A stretch of 40,501 bases of DNA from Bacteroidales bacterium. Its GTDB lineage: Bacteria; Bacteroidota; Bacteroidia; Bacteroidales; JAADGE01. The DNA lies in assembly GCA_021648725.1 (NCBI GenBank), contig JAKISF010000005.1, positions 76,375-116,875 of the forward strand, read 5' to 3'. The notes below the pieces were generated by a model that made no database searches, had not been told where the DNA came from, and saw only the letters and a list, made by a program, of their open reading frames with translations. Positions 1-9,196 of the stretch are shown piece after piece. The translations under genes were made by a program, and so were the position numbers. Numbering within the stretch: position 1 is the stretch's first letter; every line of letters begins with the position of its first letter.

Positions 1-1
1 T

Positions 2-418
2 GAATTTTCAGATATAGATGCCACACAACAAAGAGGAAACGTCAGTGAAGATAATGATTTTTTTACGTTGTTTGAGTATTCTGCAAAATGGGATCCGATT
101 CCTACGATGCTATGTCAAAATCATACAAAAATAATTCACGGATTTATGGGGCAAACAACTTCATTCCGAAAGAAATTCATAAAGTCTGAAGTTCTTATTA
201 TGGGAGAATTGAAATCTAAAGATGAGGCACGATACATTCATTCGGAATTCGGACAAGGAACATGGACTTTTTACGGAGGTCATGATCCTGAGGATTACAG
301 ACATTATGTAGGTGATCCTAAAACTGAGTTAAAACTGCACCCTAACTCGGCAGGCTATCGTTTGATATTAAATAATATTCTTTTTCCGGCTGCTAAAAAG
401 AAGAAAAAGAAAACATAG
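2..418 (+). CDS. C-terminal part of an asparagine synthetase B-like protein (5' end outside window)
   Basis: The reading frame is open from the window edge to a TAA at 416-418, so this is the last ~138 residues of a longer protein. Visible features are a run rich in aromatic and charged residues (FEYSAKWDPIPTML), GQGTWTFYGGHDPEDY and a lysine-rich tail after ILFPAAKK. From memory, this tail matches a Bacteroidota family annotated as asparagine synthetase B, often found next to porP/sprF and aroB. That assignment rests on recall of the family, not on a catalytic motif visible here, and real asparagine synthesis is unproven. A TTG inside the frame at 68 is not a credible start, because coding sequence continues upstream. 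Confidence 0.55.
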   Translation, partial: EFSDIDATQQRGNVSEDNDFFTLFEYSAKWDPIPTMLCQNHTKIIHGFMGQTTSFRKKFIKSEVLIMGELKSKDEARYIHSEFGQGTWTFYGGHDPEDYRHYVGDPKTELKLHPNSAGYRLILNNILFPAAKKKKKKT

Positions 419-484
419 GAGATAATCAAATTTAATCTCAATTTACTTTCCAATCTCAAGAAAAGTATTTAAGAAATATTTAGT

Positions 485-1519
485 TTAAAAACTAGGACAA
501 GGAATAATTGTGTGTTTATACCTGCTGCTTAATCCTTTGTTAAATTCATAGACTAATGAAATTTCGTGAGCACCGCCTGTATGACTGAAAAGATTTCGTA
601 TAATAGTCATATCATAACTGTATCCTATTTTTAAATTCGGAGTAACTTTAAGTCCGAATAAAACAATTATTGCATCAATATTATTAAAACTTTTTGTTTG
701 TTTGTCAACAACCGGGATCCCTCTGAACCAAGCACCTAAAATAATAGGGTCATGTGTCCAATAGGCGCCGATATCTAATTGGTCGAATTTATCCCAATAT
801 TGATAGTTTACGGCGAAAGTAACATTTTCCCCTTCTCTGTCATATCTTACCCTTCTGTTCCTTTGAGAACCTAACATTACTTTTGCACCTCCGAATAATG
901 AAAATTTCATATTAAGTCGGTCATTATAACCGTATAATGATTGTGTAGGTCTTAATAAATGATCAACGGCAAATCCTGCCCAGTACAAATCTGTGTACCC
1001 CATTAAAGATGCAGAAAAATCAATGTAAGATTTTTTCAACAAAGGTGTCGGTTCAACCGAAGTTCCTTGTCCGCCTAAAATTTGGTCGCCGAAAATAAGA
1101 GCATCAAAATTTACGGAACGTTGAGAATATTTAAATTGAATCCCCGGTCTTAAGAACCATTCGTTATTAATATTACCTCTTTTTTGCCCCACTTTTATTT
1201 TATAAGAATAAAGTAACCCGGCTTCTGTAAGCCCTAAATCACCTTCTCCTGCAACATCTCTGAAAACTAAAAGACCAAGACCGCTTTTTGCTCTTTCAAA
1301 ATAATGGTCTAACCCCATAGAATATGTTCTGAAAACACCCGGTATTGCAGGCCATTGATCCCTGTAATTTAAAGATAGCCTACTGGCCTCAGTTAAACCT
1401 GCAAATGACGGAGCAATTGTCATCGGTGTAGAATAAAACTGCGAGTAATGGGAAATCTGCGATTTCCCTGTTTGCAATATTAACAGCAAAATTAATAATA
1501 ATCCGACTATTTTTTTCAA
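485..1519 (-). CDS. PorP/SprF family type IX secretion system outer-membrane protein
   Basis: A 344-residue protein with an N-terminal signal peptide (residues 1-20, leucine-rich core, cleavage near KSQ) followed by ISHYSQFYSTPMTIAPSFAG, the typical PorP/SprF opening in which mature protein begins with a QxSQF-like motif and asparagine/proline-rich loops. The rest alternates amphipathic strands as expected for an outer-membrane beta-barrel, ending with a strand carrying aromatic residues. PorP/SprF proteins are linked to T9SS secretion and to gliding or attachment of surface proteins, which fits the two sorting-domain proteins in this window. The start is a TTG: there is no ATG upstream before an in-frame stop at 1538-1540, and a -7 box lies 22 bases upstream. 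Confidence 0.88.
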   Translation of the reverse strand: MKKIVGLLLILLLILQTGKSQISHYSQFYSTPMTIAPSFAGLTEASRLSLNYRDQWPAIPGVFRTYSMGLDHYFERAKSGLGLLVFRDVAGEGDLGLTEAGLLYSYKIKVGQKRGNINNEWFLRPGIQFKYSQRSVNFDALIFGDQILGGQGTSVEPTPLLKKSYIDFSASLMGYTDLYWAGFAVDHLLRPTQSLYGYNDRLNMKFSLFGGAKVMLGSQRNRRVRYDREGENVTFAVNYQYWDKFDQLDIGAYWTHDPIILGAWFRGIPVVDKQTKSFNNIDAIIVLFGLKVTPNLKIGYSYDMTIIRNLFSHTGGAHEISLVYEFNKGLSSRYKHTIIPCPSF

Positions 1520-1540
1520 TTTACCTGTTTTTTGTACCTA

Positions 1541-1548
1541 CAAATATA
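1541..1548 (-). promoter_or_regulatory. Bacteroidota -7 promoter box for porP/sprF
   Basis: Minus-strand TATATTTG fits TAnnTTTG and ends 22 bases before the TTG start at 1519. No clear -33 element was found. Confidence 0.5.
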
Positions 1549-1642
1549 GAAATTAACGTGATATATTAAAATATTATTATTAATATTTTTATAAAATGTT
1601 TATCTGCAAAATAAATACCGGAATTAATATTATATGCTTATC

Positions 1643-2707
1643 CTATTTTTTATTAAGAAAATTAAGTGCCTCTATCATGTCCTCTTTGCTAATTTTATTG
1701 CCGGTTGAGGCTTTATTGAATTCATCAATAAGCACACAATTAATTTCTCCGAAATTGTTCTTTTTATCATGTTTCATATATTGAAAAAAAACTTCAAAAT
1801 TTTCAGGTTTGATACTTATTTTTCCGAAAACCCCTAAAATAAATGTATAAATGTCATTAAAATCATGTTCAGGGAACTTTAATTTTTTTACGGAAATGTA
1901 TAATTCGCAAATCATCCCGTATGCAACAGCATATCCGTGTTTTAATGTAGTTTTTTCATTTTCAATAAAATAACTTTCTAATGCATGCCCGAATGTATGC
2001 CCGAAATTTAATATTTGTCTTATTCCTTTGTCATCAATATCATTTTTGATGAAATGCTCTTTTATCTTGACGGATTTAGCAATTAAATTATTGATTTTTT
2101 CAATTTCTCCGGTTTTAAAATCATTAAAGTAAAACTCCTTCAATTCATAATAGTGGGTTTTGTCATAAATTAAGCTGTGTTTTATCATTTCGGCAAAACC
2201 CGATAAAAGCTCTGTTTTTTTCAAAGTTTTTAAAAAAGAAGAACTTATAATAACTTTCTCCGGAAGGTTAATTACACCAATTTCATTTTTAAGACCGTTA
2301 TAGTTTATTCCGGTTTTTCCGCCTATTGATGCATCTACCTGAGCAAGAAGGCTTGTGGGAATGTTTATAAAATTCATCCCTCTTTTATAAGTTGAAGCTG
2401 CAAAACCTCCTATGTCTGTTATTACTCCGCCGCCTAAGTTTATCAATAATGAATTTCGGCTTGCATTATGCTTTATTAAAAAATCCCAAACAAATTGTAA
2501 TGTTTCAATGTTCTTTGAACTTTCTCCGTTTTTTATTTTTATTATATCTGCTTTTTCAAGAAAGTTTTCCGATAACAGAGGCAAACAGTATTTATTACAA
2601 TTGCTGTCGGTTAACAGAAATATTTTTTCTTTTTCATATTTCTTAAAAATATGTGTTAATTCTGTATTTATATCATTTATATGAATTATATCATTATTTT
2701 TTTGCAT
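1643..2707 (-). CDS. aroB: 3-dehydroquinate synthase
   Basis: The second shikimate-pathway enzyme, converting DAHP to 3-dehydroquinate with NAD+ and a divalent metal in the cytoplasm. The 354-residue length is normal. Motifs seen in order: the NAD-binding loop GGGVITDIGGFAASTYKRG, the substrate loop SLLAQVDASIGGKTGIN, the metal-ligand glutamate in FAEMIKH, and the two metal histidine regions LNFGHTFGHALE and KHGYAVAYGM. The start is ATG at 2707. It lies head-to-head with the proline dehydrogenase gene, separated by 138 bases, and ends 123 bases before porP/sprF. No other aro genes are present, which is usual for dispersed shikimate genes in this phylum. Confidence 0.95.
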   Translation of the reverse strand: MQKNNDIIHINDINTELTHIFKKYEKEKIFLLTDSNCNKYCLPLLSENFLEKADIIKIKNGESSKNIETLQFVWDFLIKHNASRNSLLINLGGGVITDIGGFAASTYKRGMNFINIPTSLLAQVDASIGGKTGINYNGLKNEIGVINLPEKVIISSSFLKTLKKTELLSGFAEMIKHSLIYDKTHYYELKEFYFNDFKTGEIEKINNLIAKSVKIKEHFIKNDIDDKGIRQILNFGHTFGHALESYFIENEKTTLKHGYAVAYGMICELYISVKKLKFPEHDFNDIYTFILGVFGKISIKPENFEVFFQYMKHDKKNNFGEINCVLIDEFNKASTGNKISKEDMIEALNFLNKK

Positions 2708-2815
2708 CTCAATTATTAATTTTGCATTAAAATTTAAAACGCTAAAGTAGATAATAAATTTAAAAATAATGTTTAATAATACAAGACTCTTTTCTGAAAG
2801 AAATAACTAAAGTTC

Positions 2816-2823
2816 TAATTTTG
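2816..2823 (+). promoter_or_regulatory. Bacteroidota -7 promoter box for proline dehydrogenase
   Basis: TAATTTTG fits TAnnTTTG and lies 22 bases before the ATG at 2846. The -33 region is not convincing. Confidence 0.45.
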
Positions 2824-2845
2824 CAAACATTCTAATAAAGAACAA

Positions 2846-4015
2846 ATGAATATCGATTTTAAAAACACAGAAGTTGCTTTTATCTCAAAATCAGATAAAG
2901 ATTTAAAAAAAGCAAAATTTTTATATAAAGTAATGGCAAGTCCTTTTGTTACTAAAGCTGCCAAGGTGTTAACACAATTTGCAATGTCAATAAGGTTTCC
3001 TGTAAACTGGATTGTTAAACCTACAATTTACAACCTTTTTGTAGGCGGTGAAACAATTGATGAATGTACAGATTCTGTTAAAGTTTTATCAAAGCATAAT
3101 GTTAAAGCAATTCTAGACTATTCTGTTGAAGGAAAAGAATCAATAGAAGATATTAATAAAGCTATGGAGGAAACTTTAAATTCAATCAAAAATGCAGGTA
3201 ATAATTCAAATATTCCGTTTGCTGTTTTTAAACCTACGGCTTTTACTACTTCTAATGTACTGACAAAAGTAAGTGCCGGAGAAGAATTAACGGAGGAAGA
3301 AAAAAAAGAAGCTCAAAATTTCAAAGACAGAGTAAATAAGCTTTGTAAAGCCGCTTTCGATTTAGACATTCCGATACTGATTGATGCGGAAGACTCTTGG
3401 TATCAGAAGTTTATAGATGAAACAACTGAAGAAATGATGCAGTTGTATAACAAAGAAAAAGCAATTGTTTATAATACATGGCAAATGTACAGAAAAGACA
3501 GATTAGAACATTTGGAACAAACTTATAAAAAAGCAGTTGAAGGAGATTATTTTCTCGGTGCAAAGTTTGTGCGAGGGGCGTATATGGAAAAAGAAAGAGA
3601 AAGAGCAGAAAAAATGGGTTATGAATCTCCTATTTGTGATGATAAAGATGCAACTGATAAGTCGTATAATGATGCTTTAAGATATTCTTTTGAACACAGA
3701 GATGTTATTTCTATATTTAACGGAACGCATAATGATGAGAGCACTTTACTTTTAGCAGAATTAATGGAAAAAGAAAACATAGATAAGGATGACAAAAGAT
3801 TTTGGTTCTCGCAATTATACGGAATGAGTGATAATATCAGTTTTAATATGGCAAAAGCCGGCTATAATGTTGCAAAATATCTTCCTTTCGGACCCGTTAA
3901 ACATGTTTTACCTTATTTATTCAGAAGAGCCGAAGAAAATACTTCTGTTAAAGGACAAACAAGCAGAGAATTAGCACTTATAGCAACAGAAATAAAAAGA
4001 AGAAAAACTAAGTAA
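2846..4015 (+). CDS. Proline dehydrogenase (PRODH, FAD-dependent)
   Basis: A 389-residue single-domain proline dehydrogenase, oxidising proline to delta-1-pyrroline-5-carboxylate with FAD in a TIM-barrel fold. Diagnostic segments are the LGAKFVRGAYMEKER strand (residues ~237-251), FNGTHND, the FSQLYGMSD segment, the KYLPFGPVKHVLPYLFRR motif and the terminal RRAEENTSV, where the arginine pair binds the proline carboxylate in known structures. It lacks the aldehyde dehydrogenase half of PutA, so the second step must be encoded elsewhere. The gene is monocistronic by appearance: its own -7 box upstream and a hairpin with a T run downstream at 4043-4076. Confidence 0.93.
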   Translation: MNIDFKNTEVAFISKSDKDLKKAKFLYKVMASPFVTKAAKVLTQFAMSIRFPVNWIVKPTIYNLFVGGETIDECTDSVKVLSKHNVKAILDYSVEGKESIEDINKAMEETLNSIKNAGNNSNIPFAVFKPTAFTTSNVLTKVSAGEELTEEEKKEAQNFKDRVNKLCKAAFDLDIPILIDAEDSWYQKFIDETTEEMMQLYNKEKAIVYNTWQMYRKDRLEHLEQTYKKAVEGDYFLGAKFVRGAYMEKERERAEKMGYESPICDDKDATDKSYNDALRYSFEHRDVISIFNGTHNDESTLLLAELMEKENIDKDDKRFWFSQLYGMSDNISFNMAKAGYNVAKYLPFGPVKHVLPYLFRRAEENTSVKGQTSRELALIATEIKRRKTK

Positions 4016-4042
4016 AATATAATTCTTTAATATAATTAAAAT

Positions 4043-4076
4043 AAAAGCGTTTAACTTTATAGTTTTACGCTTTTTT
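4043..4076 (+). terminator. Intrinsic terminator after proline dehydrogenase
   Basis: An 8-bp perfect stem AAAAGCGT (4043-4050) / ACGCTTTT (4067-4074), with a further AAC/GTT pairing in the loop, followed by T residues. Confidence 0.6.
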
Positions 4077-4090
4077 AATGTATAAAAAGT

Positions 4091-5341
4091 ATGAAGGCTG
4101 ATATAATAACAATAGGCGATGAAATATTAATAGGTCAAATTACCGACACAAATTCTCAATGGATTGCAGAACAACTGAATCTTGTCGGTTTTGAAATAAG
4201 GCAAATTACAACAGTCGGTGATGACAAACTGCAAATAAAAAAAATATTGAATGATATTTCCGCTCAAACAGACCTTGTAATTATTACAGGAGGTCTCGGT
4301 CCTACGGAAGATGATATTACAAAAGAAACCTTAACAGAATATTTTAATACCGATTTGAAATTAAATAAAGATGTATTAAGTGATGTGAAAGAATTTGTGC
4401 AATCAAAAGGCTTCAGCTTAAACGAACGTAACATAAAGCAAGCAGAAGTTCCCGCAAATTGTAAAATTATAAGAAATGAAAACGGTACGGCACCCGGAAT
4501 GTGGTTTGAAAAAAATAATACAGTTTTTATTTCATTACCCGCTGTACCTTTTGAAATGAAAGAACTTGTAAAAACAAAAGTTCTGCCGTTGTTAGGGCAG
4601 AAGATGACAACTTCAAACGTTATTCATAAAACGGTATTAACATACGGAATTCCCGAATCTTCGCTTGCCGAGCTTTTATCAGATTGGGAAAAGAATCTTC
4701 ACGAGAAAATAAAATTAGCATACTTGCCTTCTCCCGAAAGAATTCGTTTACGCTTCAGCATGGTATGTAAAGAAAAAGATAAAGCTTTAAAAATAATTAA
4801 TGCCGAAATTGAAAAATTAAAAAAAATAATAGGAAAAGCGATTTTCGGATACGGAGATTACTTTTTACAAGATGCAACAGGAAAAATATTAAAAGACCGA
4901 AAATCAACTTTGTCTGTCGCCGAAAGTTGTACATCCGGAAATGTTGCAAGATTAATTACGAGCGTTCCCGGAAGTTCGGAATATTTTAAAGGCGGAATTG
5001 TTGCCTATTCAAATGAAATAAAAAATAAATTCCTGAATGTTCCGGAAGTTTTAATTAAAAAGTACGGTGCGGTAAGCAAAGAAGTTGTTGAAGCAATGGT
5101 AAAAGGACAAAAAGAATCTTTTAAAACAGATTATGCGGTTGCAATTTCCGGTATTGCCGGACCCGGAGGCGGAACACCCGATAAACCGGTCGGGACAACA
5201 TGGATTGCAGTTGCGGGAGACGAAGGAATAATATCAAAAAAATACACTTTCGGTAAAATGAGAGATGTTAATGTAAGGTTTGCAAGTTCAAAAGCATTAG
5301 ATATGTTAAGAAAATATATTTCAGGATATTATTTCAATTAA
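4091..5341 (+). CDS. cinA: CinA family protein with nicotinamide-nucleotide amidase domain
   Basis: A 416-residue two-domain protein of normal length. Residues ~1-170 form a MoaB/MogA-like (MoCF) domain with the opening IITIGDEILIGQITDTNSQW and TGGLGPTEDDIT. Residues ~260-412 form the PncC amidase domain, with SVAESCTSGNVARLI, GSSEYFKGGIVAYSN and ISGIAGPGGGTPDKPVGT. In characterised bacteria the protein recycles nicotinamide mononucleotide to nicotinate mononucleotide, and the N-terminal domain can act as an ADP-ribose pyrophosphatase. The MoCF domain resembles Moco enzymes in fold only; this gene is not part of the Moco cluster 30 kb away. ATG start at 4091, 14 bases after the terminator of the previous gene. 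Confidence 0.93.
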   Translation: MKADIITIGDEILIGQITDTNSQWIAEQLNLVGFEIRQITTVGDDKLQIKKILNDISAQTDLVIITGGLGPTEDDITKETLTEYFNTDLKLNKDVLSDVKEFVQSKGFSLNERNIKQAEVPANCKIIRNENGTAPGMWFEKNNTVFISLPAVPFEMKELVKTKVLPLLGQKMTTSNVIHKTVLTYGIPESSLAELLSDWEKNLHEKIKLAYLPSPERIRLRFSMVCKEKDKALKIINAEIEKLKKIIGKAIFGYGDYFLQDATGKILKDRKSTLSVAESCTSGNVARLITSVPGSSEYFKGGIVAYSNEIKNKFLNVPEVLIKKYGAVSKEVVEAMVKGQKESFKTDYAVAISGIAGPGGGTPDKPVGTTWIAVAGDEGIISKKYTFGKMRDVNVRFASSKALDMLRKYISGYYFN

Positions 5342-5352
5342 TAAAATTTCAA

Positions 5353-5360
5353 TACATTTG
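5353..5360 (+). promoter_or_regulatory. Bacteroidota -7 promoter box for the 5383 gene
   Basis: TACATTTG fits TAnnTTTG and ends 22 bases before the ATG at 5383, so this gene is probably transcribed separately from cinA. Confidence 0.55.
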
Positions 5361-5382
5361 TATATTACTTAAAAAAATAACT

Positions 5383-5913
5383 ATGAATAAACTGTTAATT
5401 TCAATTTTGGCATTAGTTGTATTCTCTCAATCAAACATTTATGCTCAAAAGACAAATGATAATTCAAAATCAACAGGTTTTGTTTTAAAAAAAAATAGAC
5501 CGAGTTTTTCAATTCGTTTTCCTTCTGAGTATAAACTTGAAGAAAGTTCTGAAAACAAAGGATTAAAAACAGAATTTTACAAATCTTTTTTGGGAGAAGA
5601 TATTTTTATGTTTAAGTTTTCGGAGCATAAAAATCCTGCAGTTTCGTCTGATAATGAAGTTTACTTGAATGCATCAGTAGAATCTTTTGTAAACGGTGTG
5701 GGAGGTTCAATTGTTAATAAAGACAATATTAAATATAAAAAAACAAATGCAATTGATGCATTTATTACAATTGACGATAAAAATTTAAATGTTTTTTATC
5801 GAGTTCTGATTATTAATCATGTTCAATATCAATTAATTGTGATTACAAAATCAAATGATAAAACTTCTGTAATTCAAAATTACTTTAATTCATTCAACAG
5901 TCCGGTAAAATAG
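5383..5913 (+). CDS. Exported protein of unknown function, PsbP/DcrB-like in outline
   Basis: A 176-residue protein with a clear signal peptide (MNKLLISILALVVFSQ, cleavage near YAQ). The mature part begins with a basic linker and then PSFSIRFPSEYKLEESS, followed by an alternating strand pattern and a closing helix with SVIQNYFNSFNSPVK. A short alpha/beta domain of this outline, with the 'F.I.FP..' opening and a closing 'I..YF.SF', recalls the PsbP/DcrB-like fold, but I cannot confirm that from sequence alone. No lipobox and no sorting domain, so a soluble periplasmic protein is likely. Its stop is 2 bases from the convergent stop of trkH. Confidence 0.7.
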   Translation: MNKLLISILALVVFSQSNIYAQKTNDNSKSTGFVLKKNRPSFSIRFPSEYKLEESSENKGLKTEFYKSFLGEDIFMFKFSEHKNPAVSSDNEVYLNASVESFVNGVGGSIVNKDNIKYKKTNAIDAFITIDDKNLNVFYRVLIINHVQYQLIVITKSNDKTSVIQNYFNSFNSPVK

Positions 5914-5915
5914 CT

Positions 5916-7376
5916 TTATTTTCTCCAAAAAGTAGGAGAAAAAAGGATAAGAACGGTAAACAGTTCAAGGCGACCGACCAGCATTAAAAAAGATAAAAAC
6001 CACTTGCCTGCTGCAGGAATAGCTGAAAAGTTTTCGGCAGGACCTACATTGCCTATTCCGGGACCGATGTTTCCGAGAGTTGCAATAACAGCTCCCATAG
6101 CCGAATCAAAATCTAAACCTAATGCTGACATAACAACAGTTCCTACAACAAATATTAATATATATAATACAATAAACGCAAGAACATTATTAATGATTTG
6201 AGCTTTAACGGTATTATGGTTAAATCTTACGGGAATTATTGCTTGCGGATGAATTAACCTTTTAAATTCGGCAACGCTGTTTTTTATAAGTAAAACAATT
6301 CTCATTATCTTTATACCGCCTCCGGTTGAACCTGCCGAACCCCCAAAAAACATTGCAACAAACAGAAAAACAATTAAAAACGGAATCCATTTTAAGTAAT
6401 CGGCGGTAGCATACCCTGTTGTGGTGATTAATGAAACAACTTGAAAAAGTGAATCTCTAAATGAATTTTCAGCACCTAAATCGGTTGTGAAGTATAGAGC
6501 AACAGCAGTTACAATTGCAAAGAAAAAAGTAAATCCGAAATAATATCTGAACTCTTCATTTTGTATAATCTTTTTAAATTTGAATTTTAAACCAAAATAT
6601 GCTAATGTAAAATTAGTTCCGGCAATAAACATAAAAAGAATTATAACATAGTGAATATAAGGCGAATCCCAATATGCAATGCTTGCTTGTTTTGTTGAAT
6701 ATCCGCCTGTTGCCATTGTTGTAAAAGAGTGATTTACGGCATCAAATAAATCCATTCCGCCGAACATCAATAATATTGTTTCTGCAATTGTAAAGAAAAG
6801 ATAAATTAACCATAAGCGTTTTGCGGTTTCTTTTATTCTGGGATGTAGTTTATCAGGAACAGGTCCCGGTACTTCGGCTGTGAACAACTGCATTCCGCCT
6901 ATTCCTAAAATCGGAAGTATTGCTAATGAAAGAACAATTATCCCCATTCCTCCCATCCATTGTATTATGCTTCTCCAAAATAATAATCCGTGCGGTAAAG
7001 ATTCTATATCATTTAATATTGATGAGCCTGTTGTGGTAAATCCGGAAATCGTTTCAAAAAAGGCATTTGTTAAACCAGGAATATATCCGCTTATGATAAA
7101 CGGAAGTGAACCGACAAACGAAAAAACAATCCAAACAAAACTTACAATAATAAAACCTTCGCGTTTTCCTATATCTTTTTTTGATTTTTTTGTTAAAAGT
7201 CTTGAAATTAAACCGGTAAAAACAGCAATGCCTATAGTTATTAAAAATGCAAGCGTATCTTCTTCGGAATATAATAAAGAAACCGACATTGAAAGAAACA
7301 AAAAGAATGCTTCAATGAAAAGTAATGAGCCTAAAACCCTGAAAATTATATTAAAATTAATGTTTCCTTTTTTCAT
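5916..7376 (-). CDS. trkH: TrkH family potassium uptake protein
   Basis: A 486-residue polytopic inner-membrane protein with about ten hydrophobic helices and the four pore loops of the TrkH/KtrB family: GFTTTGSSI, TMATGGYST, SLITTTGYATADY and ATLGNIGPG. These form the K+ selectivity filter with one conserved glycine each. FFGGSAGSTGGGIKIMR after the third loop is also typical. The regulatory partner TrkA is not encoded next to it. I start at the ATG at 7374-7376; a TTG 33 bases upstream is in frame but lies inside the -7 promoter box at 7407-7414, so it cannot be the start if that box is used. Confidence 0.92.
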   Translation of the reverse strand: MKKGNINFNIIFRVLGSLLFIEAFFLFLSMSVSLLYSEEDTLAFLITIGIAVFTGLISRLLTKKSKKDIGKREGFIIVSFVWIVFSFVGSLPFIISGYIPGLTNAFFETISGFTTTGSSILNDIESLPHGLLFWRSIIQWMGGMGIIVLSLAILPILGIGGMQLFTAEVPGPVPDKLHPRIKETAKRLWLIYLFFTIAETILLMFGGMDLFDAVNHSFTTMATGGYSTKQASIAYWDSPYIHYVIILFMFIAGTNFTLAYFGLKFKFKKIIQNEEFRYYFGFTFFFAIVTAVALYFTTDLGAENSFRDSLFQVVSLITTTGYATADYLKWIPFLIVFLFVAMFFGGSAGSTGGGIKIMRIVLLIKNSVAEFKRLIHPQAIIPVRFNHNTVKAQIINNVLAFIVLYILIFVVGTVVMSALGLDFDSAMGAVIATLGNIGPGIGNVGPAENFSAIPAAGKWFLSFLMLVGRLELFTVLILFSPTFWRK

Positions 7377-7406
7377 TGTTTTTCTGTATTTCCTTTTTGA
7401 AACGTG

Positions 7407-7414
7407 CAAATATA
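7407..7414 (-). promoter_or_regulatory. Bacteroidota -7 promoter box for trkH
   Basis: Minus-strand TATATTTG, 30 bases before the ATG at 7376. It overlaps an alternative TTG codon and so argues for the ATG. Confidence 0.55.
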
Positions 7415-7475
7415 CATACAGAAATTAAAAATCATGTTTTTTTTAACTTTTCATTAATTCCATTTCAACTTTTTA

Positions 7476-9071
7476 TTATTGAAATTTAATAACAGAATCA
7501 ACTTTTAAACTGTCTGTTCTGACAAGCCCGTTTTCTTTTTTCACATAGCTTGCAGTATCACCAAAACAATACAAAAACCCGTTTCGAGATGCTAAATAAA
7601 TTCTTCCTGCATCAACGAACGGTGTTGCTTCAAATGACGATTCAAATTTGTCTAAAAGTTTAAGGTTCATATCTTCGTCAAATTCAAAAAGATATACACC
7701 TTTGTATGTCGGAGCAATAATTCTGTTTTGAACAATTATCGGGGTTGCTATTGCCGGTCCTGTATAATATTTTGTGATTAAATGCGGTTTAAAATATGTA
7801 TGTTTTAAGTTGGGTCCGGGTGTGGTTTCATTTGTAACAGAGTCTCGGTCAATTATATACATATTGCCGTCAATTGCGGTAAAAACGGCAATTCGTTTGT
7901 ATTTATTATTTTTGTTGTAGTAATCATTTACCGTTACGGAACCTATAATACCGCCTTTCCAAGTATGAAACCCTTTGTTTTTAGTCGGGAAAAACCAAAT
8001 AACAGAACTGTCGGGAGGAAGGTCCGGATTGAGTTTAAAAACACCGCCTGAACCTTTTATATATTGTTTTTCGATGCTTACAAGCAAACAACCGTCATCG
8101 GTAACTACAGGAGTTCCGTCAATATCTGAACCTGTAAAAAAATCCCAATCAATGCTGTCTGTTTTTAGGTTATAGCCGTATATGTGTCCGGCACCGGTTG
8201 CAATATAAACTCTGTTTTTAAGTTTTGTAACAGATGCTTCGCAAACAAGGTTTCCGCCGTGAAGTTTCGGGTCAGAATCTTTATAAATTTTATGTTCTGA
8301 AAAAATATGCGGTTGCAGAATTCCGTCAATTGAGTCAGCATTTTTGTAATTCGGGTCAAATACAATAAATCTCGCATTTTCTAAACCGAGATAGGCAGTA
8401 TCATTTATTATTATTGCGGAGCCGTCAACATCTCTGCTGTAACTTCTTGTTTTTTTGCTGTTGTATCGCCAAAGTTCTTTGCCTGAGAAATAAGAAATTG
8501 CTCTGTAGCTCGGAACAACTTTAGAACTGTTGGTTTTATTAGTTCCTCTTCTACTTCCCTGAAGTATAACAAACTTATCTTCAATGTTTTCAGCATTATC
8601 ATTTTTCCATATACTTCCTGTTCCTTTTATAACGTCATTAAATTTATATTCCCAAATAAATTCTCCGGTTTCGGCATTAATTTTTCTTATTTTATGGCTG
8701 TATGATCCTTGTATGATGTATTTTTTACCTTTTTCGGAAATCATTAACGGTTGTCCTGTCCAACCTGCACCTGCCCATACTTTATATTCACTTCCTACTT
8801 TTGTTTTTCCTGTTCCGAGATGTTTTTTCCAAATAATATTAAGTTTTGCGGGTGCAGAATCTCCGTAGAAATTATGTTCATTGTTTCCGAGGTAAGTTTG
8901 ATTAATGATTTGAATTGTATCGTTAGGAACAGTAACTGTTATTGAATCTTCACTTTTCTCAGAAATACTGACCGCAGAAGTTGTAAGAAATAAATTAAAT
9001 TTAAAAGCTAATAATAAAACAGATACAATAACTAATGATACTGATATGTAATAAATGATTCTCTTTTTCAT
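7476..9071 (-). CDS. Membrane-anchored PQQ-type beta-propeller protein
   Basis: A 531-residue protein with one N-terminal hydrophobic segment (residues ~5-28) that looks like a signal anchor, then an extracytoplasmic domain. Repeats of the PQQ/quinoprotein propeller type are visible, with blade closures such as AETGEFIWEYKF, YFSGKELWRYN and LKTDSIDWDFF, and phrases like GTPVVTDDGCLLVS and ATPFVDAGRIYLASRNGFLYCF. The blade pattern resembles BamB and quinoprotein dehydrogenases, but no calcium/PQQ catalytic residues are evident, so an enzymatic role is not supported. No sorting domain. Substrate or partner unknown. The downstream gene trkH starts about 100 bases away. Confidence 0.8.
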   Translation of the reverse strand: MKKRIIYYISVSLVIVSVLLLAFKFNLFLTTSAVSISEKSEDSITVTVPNDTIQIINQTYLGNNEHNFYGDSAPAKLNIIWKKHLGTGKTKVGSEYKVWAGAGWTGQPLMISEKGKKYIIQGSYSHKIRKINAETGEFIWEYKFNDVIKGTGSIWKNDNAENIEDKFVILQGSRRGTNKTNSSKVVPSYRAISYFSGKELWRYNSKKTRSYSRDVDGSAIIINDTAYLGLENARFIVFDPNYKNADSIDGILQPHIFSEHKIYKDSDPKLHGGNLVCEASVTKLKNRVYIATGAGHIYGYNLKTDSIDWDFFTGSDIDGTPVVTDDGCLLVSIEKQYIKGSGGVFKLNPDLPPDSSVIWFFPTKNKGFHTWKGGIIGSVTVNDYYNKNNKYKRIAVFTAIDGNMYIIDRDSVTNETTPGPNLKHTYFKPHLITKYYTGPAIATPIIVQNRIIAPTYKGVYLFEFDEDMNLKLLDKFESSFEATPFVDAGRIYLASRNGFLYCFGDTASYVKKENGLVRTDSLKVDSVIKFQ

Positions 9072-9136
9072 AAAATAATTTTAAACAATAAAAATACTCA
9101 TTTTTTTTATAAGAGTACTATTTCTCAAAATAAAAA

Positions 9137-9164
9137 GGAAGTTGCCTTATAAAAGACAACTCCC
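9137..9164 (-). terminator. Intrinsic terminator of the 949-residue T9SS protein gene
   Basis: On the minus strand GGGAGTTGTC pairs with GGCAACTTCC (10 bp, two wobbles, 8-base loop) and is followed by TTTTTATTTT. It lies 33 bases after the stop at 9197. Confidence 0.75.
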
Positions 9165-9196
9165 TAATAAATTTAAATGTAATTTTAATTCAATTT

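Noticed and set aside
4091-5341. cinA as part of the molybdenum cofactor cluster because of its MoaB/MogA-like domain
   Set aside because: The C-terminal amidase domain identifies it as CinA, and it is far from the Moco genes.
6004-6201. Plus-strand frames opposite trkH and other minus-strand genes
   Set aside because: They are complementary-strand shadows with no promoter or family-like sequence.
7377-7409. Upstream TTG start for trkH
   Set aside because: The codon lies inside a good -7 promoter box, and the ATG at 7376 gives the expected N-terminus.
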